Shown here one piece after another: positions 40,549 through 51,367 of a stretch of DNA of 64,000 nt. The stretch is from Haematobia irritans (Eukaryota > Arthropoda > Insecta > Diptera > Muscidae): assembly GCF_050003625.1 (NCBI RefSeq), contig NC_134400.1, positions 191,485,726-191,549,725 of the forward strand, given 5' to 3'. Each line of letters starts with the position of its first letter. The first letter of the stretch is position 1. The position numbers and the translations under genes were made by a program. The notes under the pieces were generated by a model that ran no database searches, was not told the origin of the DNA, and saw only the letters and a list, made by a program, of their open reading frames with translations.

Positions 40549-41045
40549 GCCCATATCTCCTAAACTAAGCGTCCTAGAGCGAAAAGGGCTTTAATTCGTG
40601 ACCACCCCCAAAAAATTTAAATTTTCATCCAAACCCCAAAAAAATTTAAATTTTTATATGAAAAACTTCCTTTGCCCATATCTCCTAAACTAAGCGTCCT
40701 AGAGCGAAAAGGGCTTTAATCCGTGACCCCCCTCAAAAATTGAATTTTTTACCCAAATCCTAAAAAAATTGAAATTTTTATATGAAAAACTTCTTTTGCC
40801 CATATCTCCTAAACTAAGCGTCCTAGAGCGAAAAGGGCTTTAATCCGTGACCCCCCACAAAAATTGAATTTTTTACCCAAATCCTAAAAAAATTGTAATT
40901 TTTATATGAAAGCTTCTTTTGCCCATATCTCCTAAACTAAGCGTCCTAGAGCGAAAAGGGCTTTAATTCGTGATCACCCACAAAAAATTGAAAAGTCCAC
41001 CCAAACCACAAAAAAATTTAAATTTTTATATGAAAAACTTCTTTT

Positions 41046-41169
41046 GCCCATATCTCCTAAACTAAGCGTCCTAGAGCGAAAAGGGCTTTAATCCGTGACC
41101 ACCCTCAAAAATTGAAATTTTCATCCAAATCCTAAAAAAATTGAAATTTTTATATGAAAAACTTCTTTT
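41046..41169 (+). repeat. Representative monomer, sub-family A (124 bp)
   Basis: This is a clean example of the commonest form and can serve as reference numbering. Positions 1-46 are the conserved core, with CpGs in GCGTCC and GAGCGAA. Position 47 onward reads TCCGTGACCACCCTC, adding a third CpG. Positions about 62-76 and 91-106 hold two related A/T elements (AAAAATTGAAATTTTC and AAAAATTGAAATTTTT) offset by 29 bp, so the arm itself looks like an old internal duplication. The unit closes with TATATGAAAAACTTCTTTT. The next unit, 41170-41293, appears identical. Confidence 0.95.
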
Positions 41170-41957
41170 GCCCATATCTCCTAAACTAAGCGTCCTAGAG
41201 CGAAAAGGGCTTTAATCCGTGACCACCCTCAAAAATTGAAATTTTCATCCAAATCCTAAAAAAATTGAAATTTTTATATGAAAAACTTCTTTTGCCCATA
41301 TCTCCTAAACTAAGCGTCCTAGAGCGAAAAGGGCTTTAATCCGTGACCACCCTCAAAAATTGAAATTTTCATCCAAATCCTAAAAAAATTGAAATTTTTA
41401 TATGAAAAACTTCTTTTGCCCATATCTCCTAAACTAAGCGTCCTAGAGCGAAAAGGGCTTTAATCCGTGACCACCCTCAAAAATTGAAATTTTCATTCAA
41501 ATCCTAAAAAAATTGAAATTTTTATATGAAAAACTTCTTTTGCCCATATCTCCTAAACTAAGCGTCCTAGAGCGAAAAGGGCTTTAATCCGTGACCACCC
41601 TCAAAAATTGAAATTTTCATTCAAATCCTAAAAAAATTGAAATTTTTATATGAAAAACTTCTTTCGCCCATATCTCCTAAACTAAGCGTCCTAGAGCGAA
41701 AAGGGCTTTAATCCGTGACCACCCTCAAAAATTGAATTTTTTACCCAAATTCTAAAAAAATTGAAATTTTTATATGAAAAGCTTCTTTCAAATCCTAAAA
41801 AAATTGAAATTTTTATATGAAAAACTTCTTTTGCCCATATCTCCTAAACTAAGCGTCCTAGAGCGAAAAGGGCTTTAATTCGTGACCACCCACAAAAAAT
41901 TGAAAAGTCCACCCAACCCCCCAAAAAATTGAAATTTTTATATGAAAAACTTCTTTT

Positions 41958-42081
41958 GCCCATATCTCCTAAACTAAGCGTCCTAGAGCGAAAAGGGCTT
42001 TAATCCGTGACCCCCCTCAAAAATTGAATTTTTTACCCAAATCCTAAAAAAATTGAAATTTTTATATGAAAAACTTCTTTT
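41958..42081 (+). repeat. Representative monomer, sub-family B (124 bp)
   Basis: The core is the same as in A, but the arm reads GACCCCCCTC and its first A/T element is AAAAATTGAATTTTTTACCC instead of ATTTTCATCC. B units occur throughout the window, often just before an E unit. The linked set of differences (C for A after GACC, TTTTTTACCC) travels together in most copies. This argues for amplification of a founder rather than recurrent point mutation. Confidence 0.9.
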
Positions 42082-42206
42082 GCCCATATCTCCTAAACTA
42101 AGCGTCCTAGAGCGAAAAGGGCTTTAATTCGTGACCACCCCCAAAAAATTGAAAATTTTCATCCAAACCCCAAAAAATTGAAATTTTTGTATGAAAAACT
42201 TCTTTT
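42082..42206 (+). repeat. Representative monomer, sub-family E (125 bp)
   Basis: The arm reads TTCGTGACCACCCCC, then six A, TTGAAAATTTTCATCC, AAACCCC, a shorter second A run, and TTTTTGTATG in place of TTTTTATATG. In the central zone E is nearly always followed by an M unit (core TGG) and then a Q unit, giving a linked E-M-Q trimer. Confidence 0.88.
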
Positions 42207-42330
42207 GCCCATATCTCCTAAACTAAGCGTCCTAGAGCGAAAATGGCTTTAATCCGTGACCCCCCTCAAAAATTGAATTTTTTACCAAAATCCTAAAAAA
42301 ATTGAAATTTTTATATGAAAAACTTCTTTT
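42207..42330 (+). repeat. Monomer variant M: core GGG changed to TGG
   Basis: The core reads GCGAAAATGGCTTT instead of GCGAAAAGGGCTTT, with a B-type arm, and the next unit begins GCCTATAT rather than GCCCATAT. About 28 such units are seen, the first near 7,105 and the last near 49,414. None was found in 1-7.1 kb or 49.5-64 kb. M therefore marks the interior of this stretch as a block with its own amplification history. Confidence 0.85.
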
Positions 42331-42703
42331 GCCTATATCTCCTAAACTAAGCGTCCTAGAGCGAAAAGGGCTTTAATCCGTGACCACCCTCAGAAATTGA
42401 AATTTTCATCCAAATCCTAAAAAAATTGAAATTTTTATATGAAAAACTTCTTTTGCCCATATCTCCTAAACTAAGCGTCCTAGAGCGAAAAGGGCTTTAA
42501 TTCGTGACCACCCCCAAAAAATTTAAATTTTCATCCAAACCCCAAAAAAATTTAAATTTTTATATGAAAAACTTCCTTTGCCCATATCTCCTAAACTAAG
42601 CGTCCTAGAGCGAAAAGGGCTTTAATCCGTGACCCCCCTCAAAAATTGAATTTTTTACCCAAATCCTAAAAAAATTGAAATTTTTATATGAAAAACTTCT
42701 TTT

Positions 42704-42826
42704 GCCCATATCTCCTAAACTAAGCGTCCTAGAGCGAAAAGGGCTTTAATCCGTGACCCCCCACAAAAATTGAATTTTTTACCCAAATCCTAAAAAAATT
42801 GTAATTTTTATATGAAAGCTTCTTTT
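42704..42826 (+). repeat. Monomer variant X (123 bp; TTGTAAT and HindIII site)
   Basis: The arm reads GACCCCCCACAAAAATTG, then TTTTTTACCC, a second element TTGTAATTTTT, and GAAAGCTTCTTTT. Other X units near 31,600, 35,870, 39,110, 46,195, 47,195 and 50,470 have GAAAAGCTT. The one-base-shorter GAAAGCTT occurs only here and in the unit near 40,890, tying those two cassettes together as the youngest pair. A unit near 63,067 shares TTGTAAT and AAGCTT but has a different first half. Confidence 0.85.
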
Positions 42827-42951
42827 GCCCATATCTCCTAAACTAAGCGTCCTAGAGCGAAAAGGGCTTTAATTCGTGATCACCCACAAAAAATTGAAAA
42901 GTCCACCCAAACCACAAAAAAATTTAAATTTTTATATGAAAAACTTCTTTT
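42827..42951 (+). repeat. Representative monomer, sub-family C (125 bp, palindromic arm)
   Basis: The arm reads TTCGTGATCACCCAC, then AATTGAAAAGTCCACCC, AAACCAC and a second A/T element with TTTAAA. GTGATCAC is an 8-bp palindrome containing a BclI site (TGATCA). The second element forms a perfect 16-bp palindrome, A5T3A3T5. C units are frequent in 1-4.2 kb (for example near 1,294, 1,667, 2,787 and 3,160) and recur once per cassette in 31-51 kb. Confidence 0.85.
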
Positions 42952-43447
42952 GCCCATATCTCCTAAACTAAGCGTCCTAGAGCGAAAAGGGCTTTAATCC
43001 GTGACCACCCTCAAAAATTGAAATTTTCATCCAAATCCTAAAAAAATTGAAATTTTTATATGAAAAACTTCTTTTGCCCATATCTCCTAAACTAAGCGTC
43101 CTAGAGCGAAAAGGGCTTTAATCCGTGACCACCCTCAAAAATTGAAATTTTCATCCAAATCCTAAAAAAATTGAAATTTTTATATGAAAAACTTCTTTTG
43201 CCCATATCTCCAAAACTAAGCGTCCTAGAGCGAAAAGGGCTTTAATCCGTGACCACCCTCAAAAATTGAAATTTTCATCCAAATCCTAAAAAAATTGAAA
43301 TTTTTATATGAAAAACTTCTTTTGCCCATATCTCCTAAACTAAGCGTCCTAGAGCGAAAAGGGCTTTAATCCGTGACCACCCTCAAAAATTGAAATTTTC
43401 ATTCAAATCCTAAAAAAATTGAAATTTTTATATGAAAAACTTCTTTC

Positions 43448-43614
43448 GCCCATATCTCCTAAACTAAGCGTCCTAGAGCGAAAAGGGCTTTAATCCGTGA
43501 CCACCCTCAAAAATTGAATTTTTTACCCAAATTCTAAAAAAATTGAAATTTTTATATGAAAAGCTTCTTTCAAATCCTAAAAAAATTGAAATTTTTATAT
43601 GAAAAACTTCTTTT
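43448..43614 (+). repeat. Representative long monomer, sub-family F (167 bp, internal partial duplication, HindIII site)
   Basis: This unit carries TTTTTTACCCAAATTCT, ends first at GAAAAGCTTCTTT (an AAGCTT HindIII site), and then repeats 43 bp of arm (CAAATCCT through GAAAAACTTCTTTT) before the next core. Units with the same junction lie near 3,600, 4,510, 6,896, 7,527, 8,686, 8,983, 9,728, 11,508, 11,801, 13,426, 19,396, 20,145, 24,661, 29,630, 32,372, 37,140, 39,874, 41,787, 47,970, 51,367, 52,530, 54,910, 58,686, 60,393, 61,859 and 62,551. A related junction in an E-like unit is near 59,106. The shared junction points to one founding event. Confidence 0.88.
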
Positions 43615-44236
43615 GCCCATATCTCCTAAACTAAGCGTCCTAGAGCGAAAAGGGCTTTAATTCGTGACCACCCACAAAAAATTGAAAAGTCCACCCAACC
43701 CCCCAAAAAATTGAAATTTTTATATGAAAAACTTCTTTTGCCCATATCTCCTAAACTAAGCGTCCTAGAGCGAAAAGGGCTTTAATCCGTGACCCCCCTC
43801 AAAAATTGAATTTTTTACCCAAATCCTAAAAAAATTGAAATTTTTATATGAAAAACTTCTTTTGCCCATATCTCCTAAACTAAGCGTCCTAGAGCGAAAA
43901 GGGCTTTAATTCGTGACCACCCCCAAAAAATTGAAAATTTTCATCCAAACCCCAAAAAATTGAAATTTTTGTATGAAAAACTTCTTTTGCCCATATCTCC
44001 TAAACTAAGCGTCCTAGAGCGAAAATGGCTTTAATCCGTGACCCCCCTCAAAAATTGAATTTTTTACCCAAATCCTAAAAAAATTGAAATTTTTATATGA
44101 AAAACTTCTTTTGCCTATATCTCCTAAACTAAGCGTCCTAGAGCGAAAAGGGCTTTAATCCGTGACCACCCTCAGAAATTGAAATTTTCATCCAAATCCT
44201 AAAAAAATTGAAATTTTTATATGAAAAACTTCTTTT

Positions 44237-45853
44237 GCCCATATCTCCTAAACTAAGCGTCCTAGAGCGAAAAGGGCTTTAATTCGTGACCACCCTCAAA
44301 AATTGAAATTTTCATCCAAATCCTAAAAAAATTGAAATTTTTATATGAAAAACTTCTTTTGCCCATATCTCCTAAACTAAGCGTCCTAGAGCGAAAAGGG
44401 CTTTAATTCGTGACCACCCTCAAAAATTGAATTTTTCATCCAAATCCTAAAAAAAATTGAAATTTTTATATGAAAAACTTATTTTGCCCATATCTCCTAA
44501 ACTAAGCGTCCTAGAGCGAAAAGGGCTTTAATCCGTGACCACCCTCAAAAATTGAAATTTTCATCCAAATCCTAAAAAAATTGGAATTTTTATATGAAAA
44601 ACTTCTTTTGCCTATATCTCCTAAACTAAGCGTCCTAGAGCGAAAAGGGCTTTAATCCGTGACCCCCCTCAAAAATTGAATTTTTTACCCAAATCCTAAA
44701 AAAATTGAAATTTTTATATGAAAAACTTCTTTTGCCCATATCTCCTAAACTAAGCGTCCTAGAGCGAAAAGGGCTTTAATTCGTGACCACCCACAAAAAA
44801 TTGAAAAGTCCACCCAACCCCCCAAAAAATTGAAATTTTTATATGAAAAACTTCTTTTGCCCATATCTCCTAAACTAAGCGTCCTAGAGCGAAAAGGGCT
44901 TTAATTCGTGACCACCCCCAAAAAATTGAAAATTTTCATCCAAACCCCAAAAAATTGAAATTTTTGTATGAAAAACTTCTTTTGCCCATATCTCCTAAAC
45001 TAAGCGTCCTAGAGCGAAAATGGCTTTAATCCGTGACCCCCCTCAAAAATTGAATTTTTTACCCAAATCCTAAAAAAATTGAAATTTTTATATGAAAAAC
45101 TTCTTTTGCCTATATCTCCTAAACTAAGCGTCCTAGAGCGAAAAGGGCTTTAATCCGTGACCACCCTCAGAAATTGAAATTTTCATCCAAATCCTAAAAA
45201 AATTGAAATTTTTATATGAAAAACTTCTTTTGCCCATATCTCCTAAACTAAGCGTCCTAGAGCGAAAAGGGCTTTAATTCGTGACCACCCTCAAAAATTG
45301 AAATTTTCATCCAAATCCTAAAAAAATTGAAATTTTTATATGAAAAACTTCTTTTGCCCATATCTCCTAAACTAAGCGTCCTAGAGCGAAAAGGGCTTTA
45401 ATTCGTGACCACCCTCAAAAATTGAATTTTTCATCCAAATCCTAAAAAAAATTGAAATTTTTATATGAAAAACTTATTTTGCCCATATCTCCTAAACTAA
45501 GCGTCCTAGAGCGAAAAGGGCTTTAATCCGTGACCACCCTCAAAAATTGAAATTTTCATCCAAATCCTAAAAAAATTGGAATTTTTATATGAAAAACTTC
45601 TTTTGCCTATATCTCCTAAACTAAGCGTCCTAGAGCGAAAAGGGCTTTAATCCGTGACCCCCCTCAAAAATTGAATTTTTTACCCAAATCCTAAAAAAAT
45701 TGAAATTTTTATATGAAAAACTTCTTTTGCCCATATCTCCTAAACTAAGCGTCCTAGAGCGAAAAGGGGTTTAATTCGTGACCACCCCCAAAAAATTGAA
45801 ATTTTCATCCAAACCCCAAAAAAATTGAAATTTTTATATGAAAAACTTCTTTT
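44237..45853 (+). repeat. Eight-monomer tandem order A-P-W-B-S-E-M-Q (995-bp period)
   Basis: The unit set starting at 44237 begins again at 45232 and continues A-P-W-B before giving way to D. TTGGAATT at 44581 and 45576 is 995 bp apart. The structure is nested within the 4.4-kb duplication, so it arose before that event. Confidence 0.85.
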
Positions 45854-46849
45854 GCCCATATCTCCTAAACTAAGCGTCCTAGAGCGAAAAGGGCTTTAAT
45901 TCGTGACCACCCCCAAAAAATTGAAATTTTCAACCAAACCCCAAAAAAATTTAAATTTTTATATGAAAAACTTCTTTTGCCCATATCTCCTAAACTAAGC
46001 GTCCTAGAGCGAAAAGGGCTTTAATCCGTGACCCCCCTCAAAAATTTAATTTTTTACCCAAATCCTAAAAAAATTGAAATTTTTATATGAAAAACTTCTT
46101 TTGCCCATATCTCCTAAACTAAGCGTCCTAGAGCGAAAAGGGCTTTAATCCGTGACCCCCCACAAAAATTGAATTTTTTACCCAAATCCTAAAAAAATTG
46201 TAATTTTTATATGAAAAGCTTCTTTTGCCCATATCTCCTAAACTAAGCGTCCTAGAGCGAAAAGGGCTTTAATTCGTGATCACCCACAAAAAATTGAAAA
46301 GTCCACCCAAACCACAAAAAAATTGAAATTTTTATATGAAAAACTTCTTTTGCCCATATCTCCTAAACTAAGCGTCCTAGAGCGAAAAGGGCTTTAATCC
46401 GTGACCACCCTCAAAAATTGAAATTTTCATCCAAATCCTAAAAAAATTGGAATTTTTATATGAAAAACTTCTTTTGCCTATATCTCCTAAACTAAGCGTC
46501 CTAGAGCGAAAAGGGCTTTAATCCGTGACCCCCCTCAAAAATTGAATTTTTTACCCAAATCCTAAAAAAATTGAAATTTTTATATGAAAAACTTCTTTTG
46601 CCCATATCTCCTAAACTAAGCGTCCTAGAGCGAAAAGGGCTTTAATTCGTGACCACCCCCAAAAAATTGAAATTTTCATCCAAACCCCAAAAAAATTGAA
46701 ATTTTTATATGAAAAACTTCTTTTGCCCATATCTCCTAAACTAAGCGTCCTAGAGCGAAAAGGGCTTTAATTCGTGACCACCCCCAAAAAATTGAAATTT
46801 TCATCCAAACCCCAAAAAAATTGAAATTTTTATATGAAAAACTTCTTTT

Positions 46850-48632
46850 GCCCATATCTCCTAAACTAAGCGTCCTAGAGCGAAAAGGGCTTTAATTCGT
46901 GACCACCCCCAAAAAATTTAAATTTTCATCCAAACCCCAAAAAAATTTAAATTTTTATATGAAAAACTTCCTTTGCCCATATCTCCTAAACTAAGCGTCC
47001 TAGAGCGAAAAGGGCTTTAATCCGTGACCCCCCTCAAAAATTGAATTTTTTACCCAAATCCTAAAAAAATTGAAATTTTTATATGAAAAACTTCTTTTGC
47101 CCATATCTCCTAAACTAAGCGTCCTAGAGCGAAAAGGGCTTTAATCCGTGACCCCCCACAAAAATTGAATTTTTTACCCAAATCCTAAAAAAATTGTAAT
47201 TTTTATATGAAAAGCTTCTTTTGCCCATATCTCCTAAACTAAGCGTCCTAGAGCGAAAAGGGCTTTAATTCGTGATCACCCACAAAAAATTGAAAAGTCC
47301 ACCCAAACCACAAAAAAATTTAAATTTTTATATGAAAAACTTCTTTTGCCCATATCTCCTAAACTAAGCGTCCTAGAGCGAAAAGGGCTTTAATCCGTGA
47401 CCACCCTCAAAAATTGAAATTTTCATCCAAATCCTAAAAAAATTGAAATTTTTATATGAAAAACTTCTTTTGCCCATATCTCCTAAACTAAGCGTCCTAG
47501 AGCGAAAAGGGCTTTAATCCGTGACCACCCTCAAAAATTGAAATTTTCATCCAAATCCTAAAAAAATTGAAATTTTTATATGAAAAACTTCTTTTGCCCA
47601 TATCTCCTAAACTAAGCGTCCTAGAGCGAAAAGGGCTTTAATCCGTGACCACCCTCAAAAATTGAAATTTTCATCCAAATCCTAAAAAAATTGAAATTTT
47701 TATATGAAAAACTTCTTTTGCCCATATCTCCTAAACTAAGCGTCCTAGAGCGAAAAGGGCTTTAATCCGTGACCACCCTCAAAAATTGAAATTTTCATTC
47801 AAATCCTAAAAAAATTGAAATTTTTATATGAAAAACTTCTTTCGCCCATATCTCCTAAACTAAGCGTCCTAGAGCGAAAAGGGCTTTAATCCGTGACCAC
47901 CCTCAAAAATTGAATTTTTTACCCAAATTCTAAAAAAATTGAAATTTTTATATGAAAAGCTTCTTTCAAATCCTAAAAAAATTGAAATTTTTATATGAAA
48001 AACTTCTTTTGCCCATATCTCCTAAACTAAGCGTCCTAGAGCGAAAAGGGCTTTAATTCGTGACCACCCACAAAAAATTGAAAAGTCCACCCAACCCCCC
48101 AAAAAATTGAAATTTTTATATGAAAAACTTCTTTTGCCCATATCTCCTAAACTAAGCGTCCTAGAGCGAAAAGGGCTTTAATCCGTGACCCCCCTCAAAA
48201 ATTGAATTTTTTACCCAAATCCTAAAAAAATTGAAATTTTTATATGAAAAACTTCTTTTGCCCATATCTCCTAAACTAAGCGTCCTAGAGCGAAAAGGGC
48301 TTTAATTCGTGACCACCCCCAAAAAATTGAAAATTTTCATCCAAACCCCAAAAAATTGAAATTTTTGTATGAAAAACTTCTTTTGCCCATATCTCCTAAA
48401 CTAAGCGTCCTAGAGCGAAAATGGCTTTAATCCGTGACCCCCCTCAAAAATTGAATTTTTTACCCAAATCCTAAAAAAATTGAAATTTTTATATGAAAAA
48501 CTTCTTTTGCCTATATCTCCTAAACTAAGCGTCCTAGAGCGAAAAGGGCTTTAATCCGTGACCACCCTCAGAAATTGAAATTTTCATCCAAATCCTAAAA
48601 AAATTGAAATTTTTATATGAAAAACTTCTTTT
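46850..48632 (+). repeat. Higher-order cassette (1,783 bp)
   Basis: It has the same 14-unit order as 42455-44236 at an offset of 4,395 bp, becoming 4,396 after the X unit, which here has GAAAAGCTT. The length equals that of the cassette at 31257. Confidence 0.9.
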
Positions 48633-50249
48633 GCCCATATCTCCTAAACTAAGCGTCCTAGAGCGAAAAGGGCTTTAATTCGTGACCACCCTCAAAAATT
48701 GAAATTTTCGTCCAAATCCTAAAAAAATTGAAATTTTTATATGAAAAACTTCTTTTGCCCATATCTCCTAAACTAAGCGTCCTAGAGCGAAAAGGGCTTT
48801 AATTCGTGACCACCCTCAAAAATTGAATTTTTCATCCAAATCCTAAAAAAAATTGAAATTTTTATATGAAAAACTTATTTTGCCCATATCTCCTAAACTA
48901 AGCGTCCTAGAGCGAAAAGGGCTTTAATCCGTGACCACCCTCAAAAATTGAAATTTTCATCCAAATCCTAAAAAAATTGGAATTTTTATATGAAAAACTT
49001 CTTTTGCCTATATCTCCTAAACTAAGCGTCCTAGAGCGAAAAGGGCTTTAATCCGTGACCCCCCTCAAAAATTGAATTTTTTACCCAAATCCTAAAAAAA
49101 TTGAAATTTTTATATGAAAAACTTCTTTTGCCCATATCTCCTAAACTAAGCGTCCTAGAGCGAAAAGGGCTTTAATTCGTGACCACCCACAAAAAATTGA
49201 AAAGTCCACCCAACCCCCCAAAAAATTGAAATTTTTATATGAAAAACTTCTTTTGCCCATATCTCCTAAACTAAGCGTCCTAGAGCGAAAAGGGCTTTAA
49301 TTCGTGACCACCCCCAAAAAATTGAAAATTTTCATCCAAACCCCAAAAAATTGAAATTTTTGTATGAAAAACTTCTTTTGCCCATATCTCCTAAACTAAG
49401 CGTCCTAGAGCGAAAATGGCTTTAATCCGTGACCCCCCTCAAAAATTGAATTTTTTACCCAAATCCTAAAAAAATTGAAATTTTTATATGAAAAACTTCT
49501 TTTGCCTATATCTTCTAAACTAAGCGTCCTAGAGCGAAAAGGGCTTTAATCCGTGACCACCCTCAGAAATTGAAATTTTCATCCAAATCCTAAAAAAATT
49601 GAAATTTTTATATGAAAAACTTCTTTTGCCCATATCTCCTAAACTAAGCGTCCTAGAGCGAAAAGGGCTTTAATTCGTGACCACCCTCAAAAATTGAAAT
49701 TTTCATCCAAATCCTAAAAAAATTGAAATTTTTATATGAAAAACTTCTTTTGCCCATATCTCCTAAACTAAGCGTAATAGAGCGAAAAGGGCTTTAATTC
49801 GTGACCACCCTCAAAAATTGAATTTTTCATCCAAATCCTAAAAAAAATTGAAATTTTTATATGAAAAACTTATTTTGCCCATATCTCCTAAACTAAGCGT
49901 CCTAGAGCGAAAAGGGCTTTAATCCGTGACCACCCTCAAAAATTGAAATTTTCATCCAAATCCTAAAAAAATTGGAATTTTTATATGAAAAACTTCTTTT
50001 GCCTATATCTCCTAAACTAAGCGTCCTAGAGCGAAAAGGGCTTTAATCCGTGACCCCCCTCAAAAATTGAATTTTTTACCCAAATCCTAAAAAAATTGAA
50101 ATTTTTATATGAAAAACTTCTTTTGCCCATATCTCCTAAACTAAGCGTCCTAGAGCGAAAAGGGGTTTAATTCGTGACCACCCCCAAAAAATTGAAATTT
50201 TCATCCAAACCCCAAAAAAATTGAAATTTTTATATGAAAAACTTCTTTT
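46850..50249 (+). repeat. 3.4-kb segmental duplication, copy 2 (offset 4,395-4,396 bp)
   Basis: This is the partner of 42455-45853 (3,400 against 3,399 bp). A second AAAAGGGGTTT D unit follows directly at 50250 here, whereas copy 1 has a normal-core unit with CAACCAAACC there. The right breakpoint is therefore at about 50,250. Confidence 0.9.
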
Positions 50250-50623
50250 GCCCATATCTCCTAAACTAAGCGTCCTAGAGCGAAAAGGGGTTTAATTCGT
50301 GACCACCCCCAAAAAATTGAAATTTTCATCCAAACCCCAAAAAAATTGAAATTTTTATATGAAAAACTTCTTTTGCCCATATCTCCTAAACTAAGCGTCC
50401 TAGAGCGAAAAGGGCTTTAATCCGTGACCCCCCACAAAAATTGAATTTTTTACCCAAATCCTAAAAAAATTGTAATTTTTATATGAAAAGCTTCTTTTGC
50501 CCATATCTCCTAAACTAAGCGTCCTAGAGCGAAAAGGGCTTTAATTCGTGATCACCCACAAAAAATTGAAAAGTCCACCCAAACCACAAAAAAATTTAAA
50601 TTTTTATATGAAAAACTTCTTTT

Positions 50624-51367
50624 GCCCATATCTCCTAAACTAAGCGTCCTAGAGCGAAAAGGGCTTTAATCCGTGACCACCCTCAAAAATTGAAATTTTC
50701 ATCCAAATCCTAAAAAAATTGAAATTTTTATATGAAAAACTTCTTTTGCCCATATCTCCTAAACTAAGAGTCCTAGAGCAAAAAGGGCTTTAATCCGTGA
50801 CCACCCTCAAAAATTGAAATTTTCATCCAAATCCTAAAAAAATTGAAATTTTTATATGAAAAACTTCTTTCGCCCATATCTCCTAAACTAAGCGTCCTAG
50901 AGCGAAAAGGGCTTTAATCCGTGACCACCCTCAAAAATTGAATTTTTTACCCAAATTCTAAAAAAATTGAAATTTTTATATGAAAAGCTTCTTTTGCCCA
51001 TATCTCCTAAACTAAGCGTCCTAGAGCGAAAAGGGCTTTAATCCGTGACCACCCTCAAAAATTGAAATTTTCATCCAAATCCTAAAAAAATTGAAATTTT
51101 TATATGAAAAACTTCTTTTGCCCATATCTCCTAAACTAAGAGTCCTAGAGCAAAAAGGGCTTTAATCCGTGACCACCCTCAAAAATTGAAATTTTCATCC
51201 AAATCCTAAAAAAATTGAAATTTTTATATGAAAAACTTCTTTCGCCCATATCTCCTAAACTAAGCGTCCTAGAGCGAAAAGGGCTTTAATCCGTGACCAC
51301 CCTCAAAAATTGAATTTTTTACCCAAATTCTAAAAAAATTGAAATTTTTATATGAAAAGCTTCTTTC
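50624..51367 (+). repeat. Three-monomer tandem duplication (372-bp period)
   Basis: A, then an A unit with AAGAGTCCTAGAGCAAAAAG, then a TTTTTTACCCAAATTCT unit, occur at 50624-50995 and again from 50996. The double core variant (AGAGTCC with AGCAAAA) is seen only in these two units. The third unit ends GAAAAGCTTCTTTTGCCC in the first copy, without the 43-bp extension, but has the F extension in the second. Confidence 0.88.

Larger units (their letters stand above)
40549..42454 (+). repeat. Higher-order cassette with one extra Z unit (1,906 bp)
   Basis: The order is T-B-X-C-A-A-A-Z-Z-F-S-B-E-M-Q. The first Z is followed by CTTTTGCCC and the second by CTTTCGCCC. The X unit has the one-base-short GAAAGCTT shared only with the next cassette. 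Replication slippage or unequal exchange by one unit explains the extra 124 bp. Confidence 0.9.
42455..44236 (+). repeat. Higher-order cassette (1,782 bp)
   Basis: This is in direct tandem with the previous cassette. Unit starts are 42455 (T), 42580 (B), 42704 (X), 42827 (C), 42952, 43076 and 43200 (A), 43324 (Z), 43448 (F), 43615 (S), 43740 (B), 43864 (E), 43989 (M) and 44113 (Q). Cores are otherwise unchanged except M and a CTCCAAAAC substitution at 43,212. Confidence 0.92.
42455..45853 (+). repeat. 3.4-kb segmental duplication, copy 1 (offset 4,395-4,396 bp)
   Basis: It holds one full cassette and then A-P-W-B-S-E-M-Q-A-P-W-B-D. TTGGAATT at 44581 and 45576 pairs with 48977 and 49972, both 4,396 bp apart. 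The closing D unit has AAAAGGGGTTTAATT (C to G in the core) in both copies. Confidence 0.9.

Noticed and set aside
41046..41169. CENP-B box (TTCG....A..CGGG)
   Set aside because: TTCGTGACCACCC begins like one, but it lacks the A at the required position and the CGGG end.
41046..41169. Hairpin formed by GCCC at the start and GGGC near the end of the core
   Set aside because: Only four base pairs match; the flanking bases do not extend the pairing.
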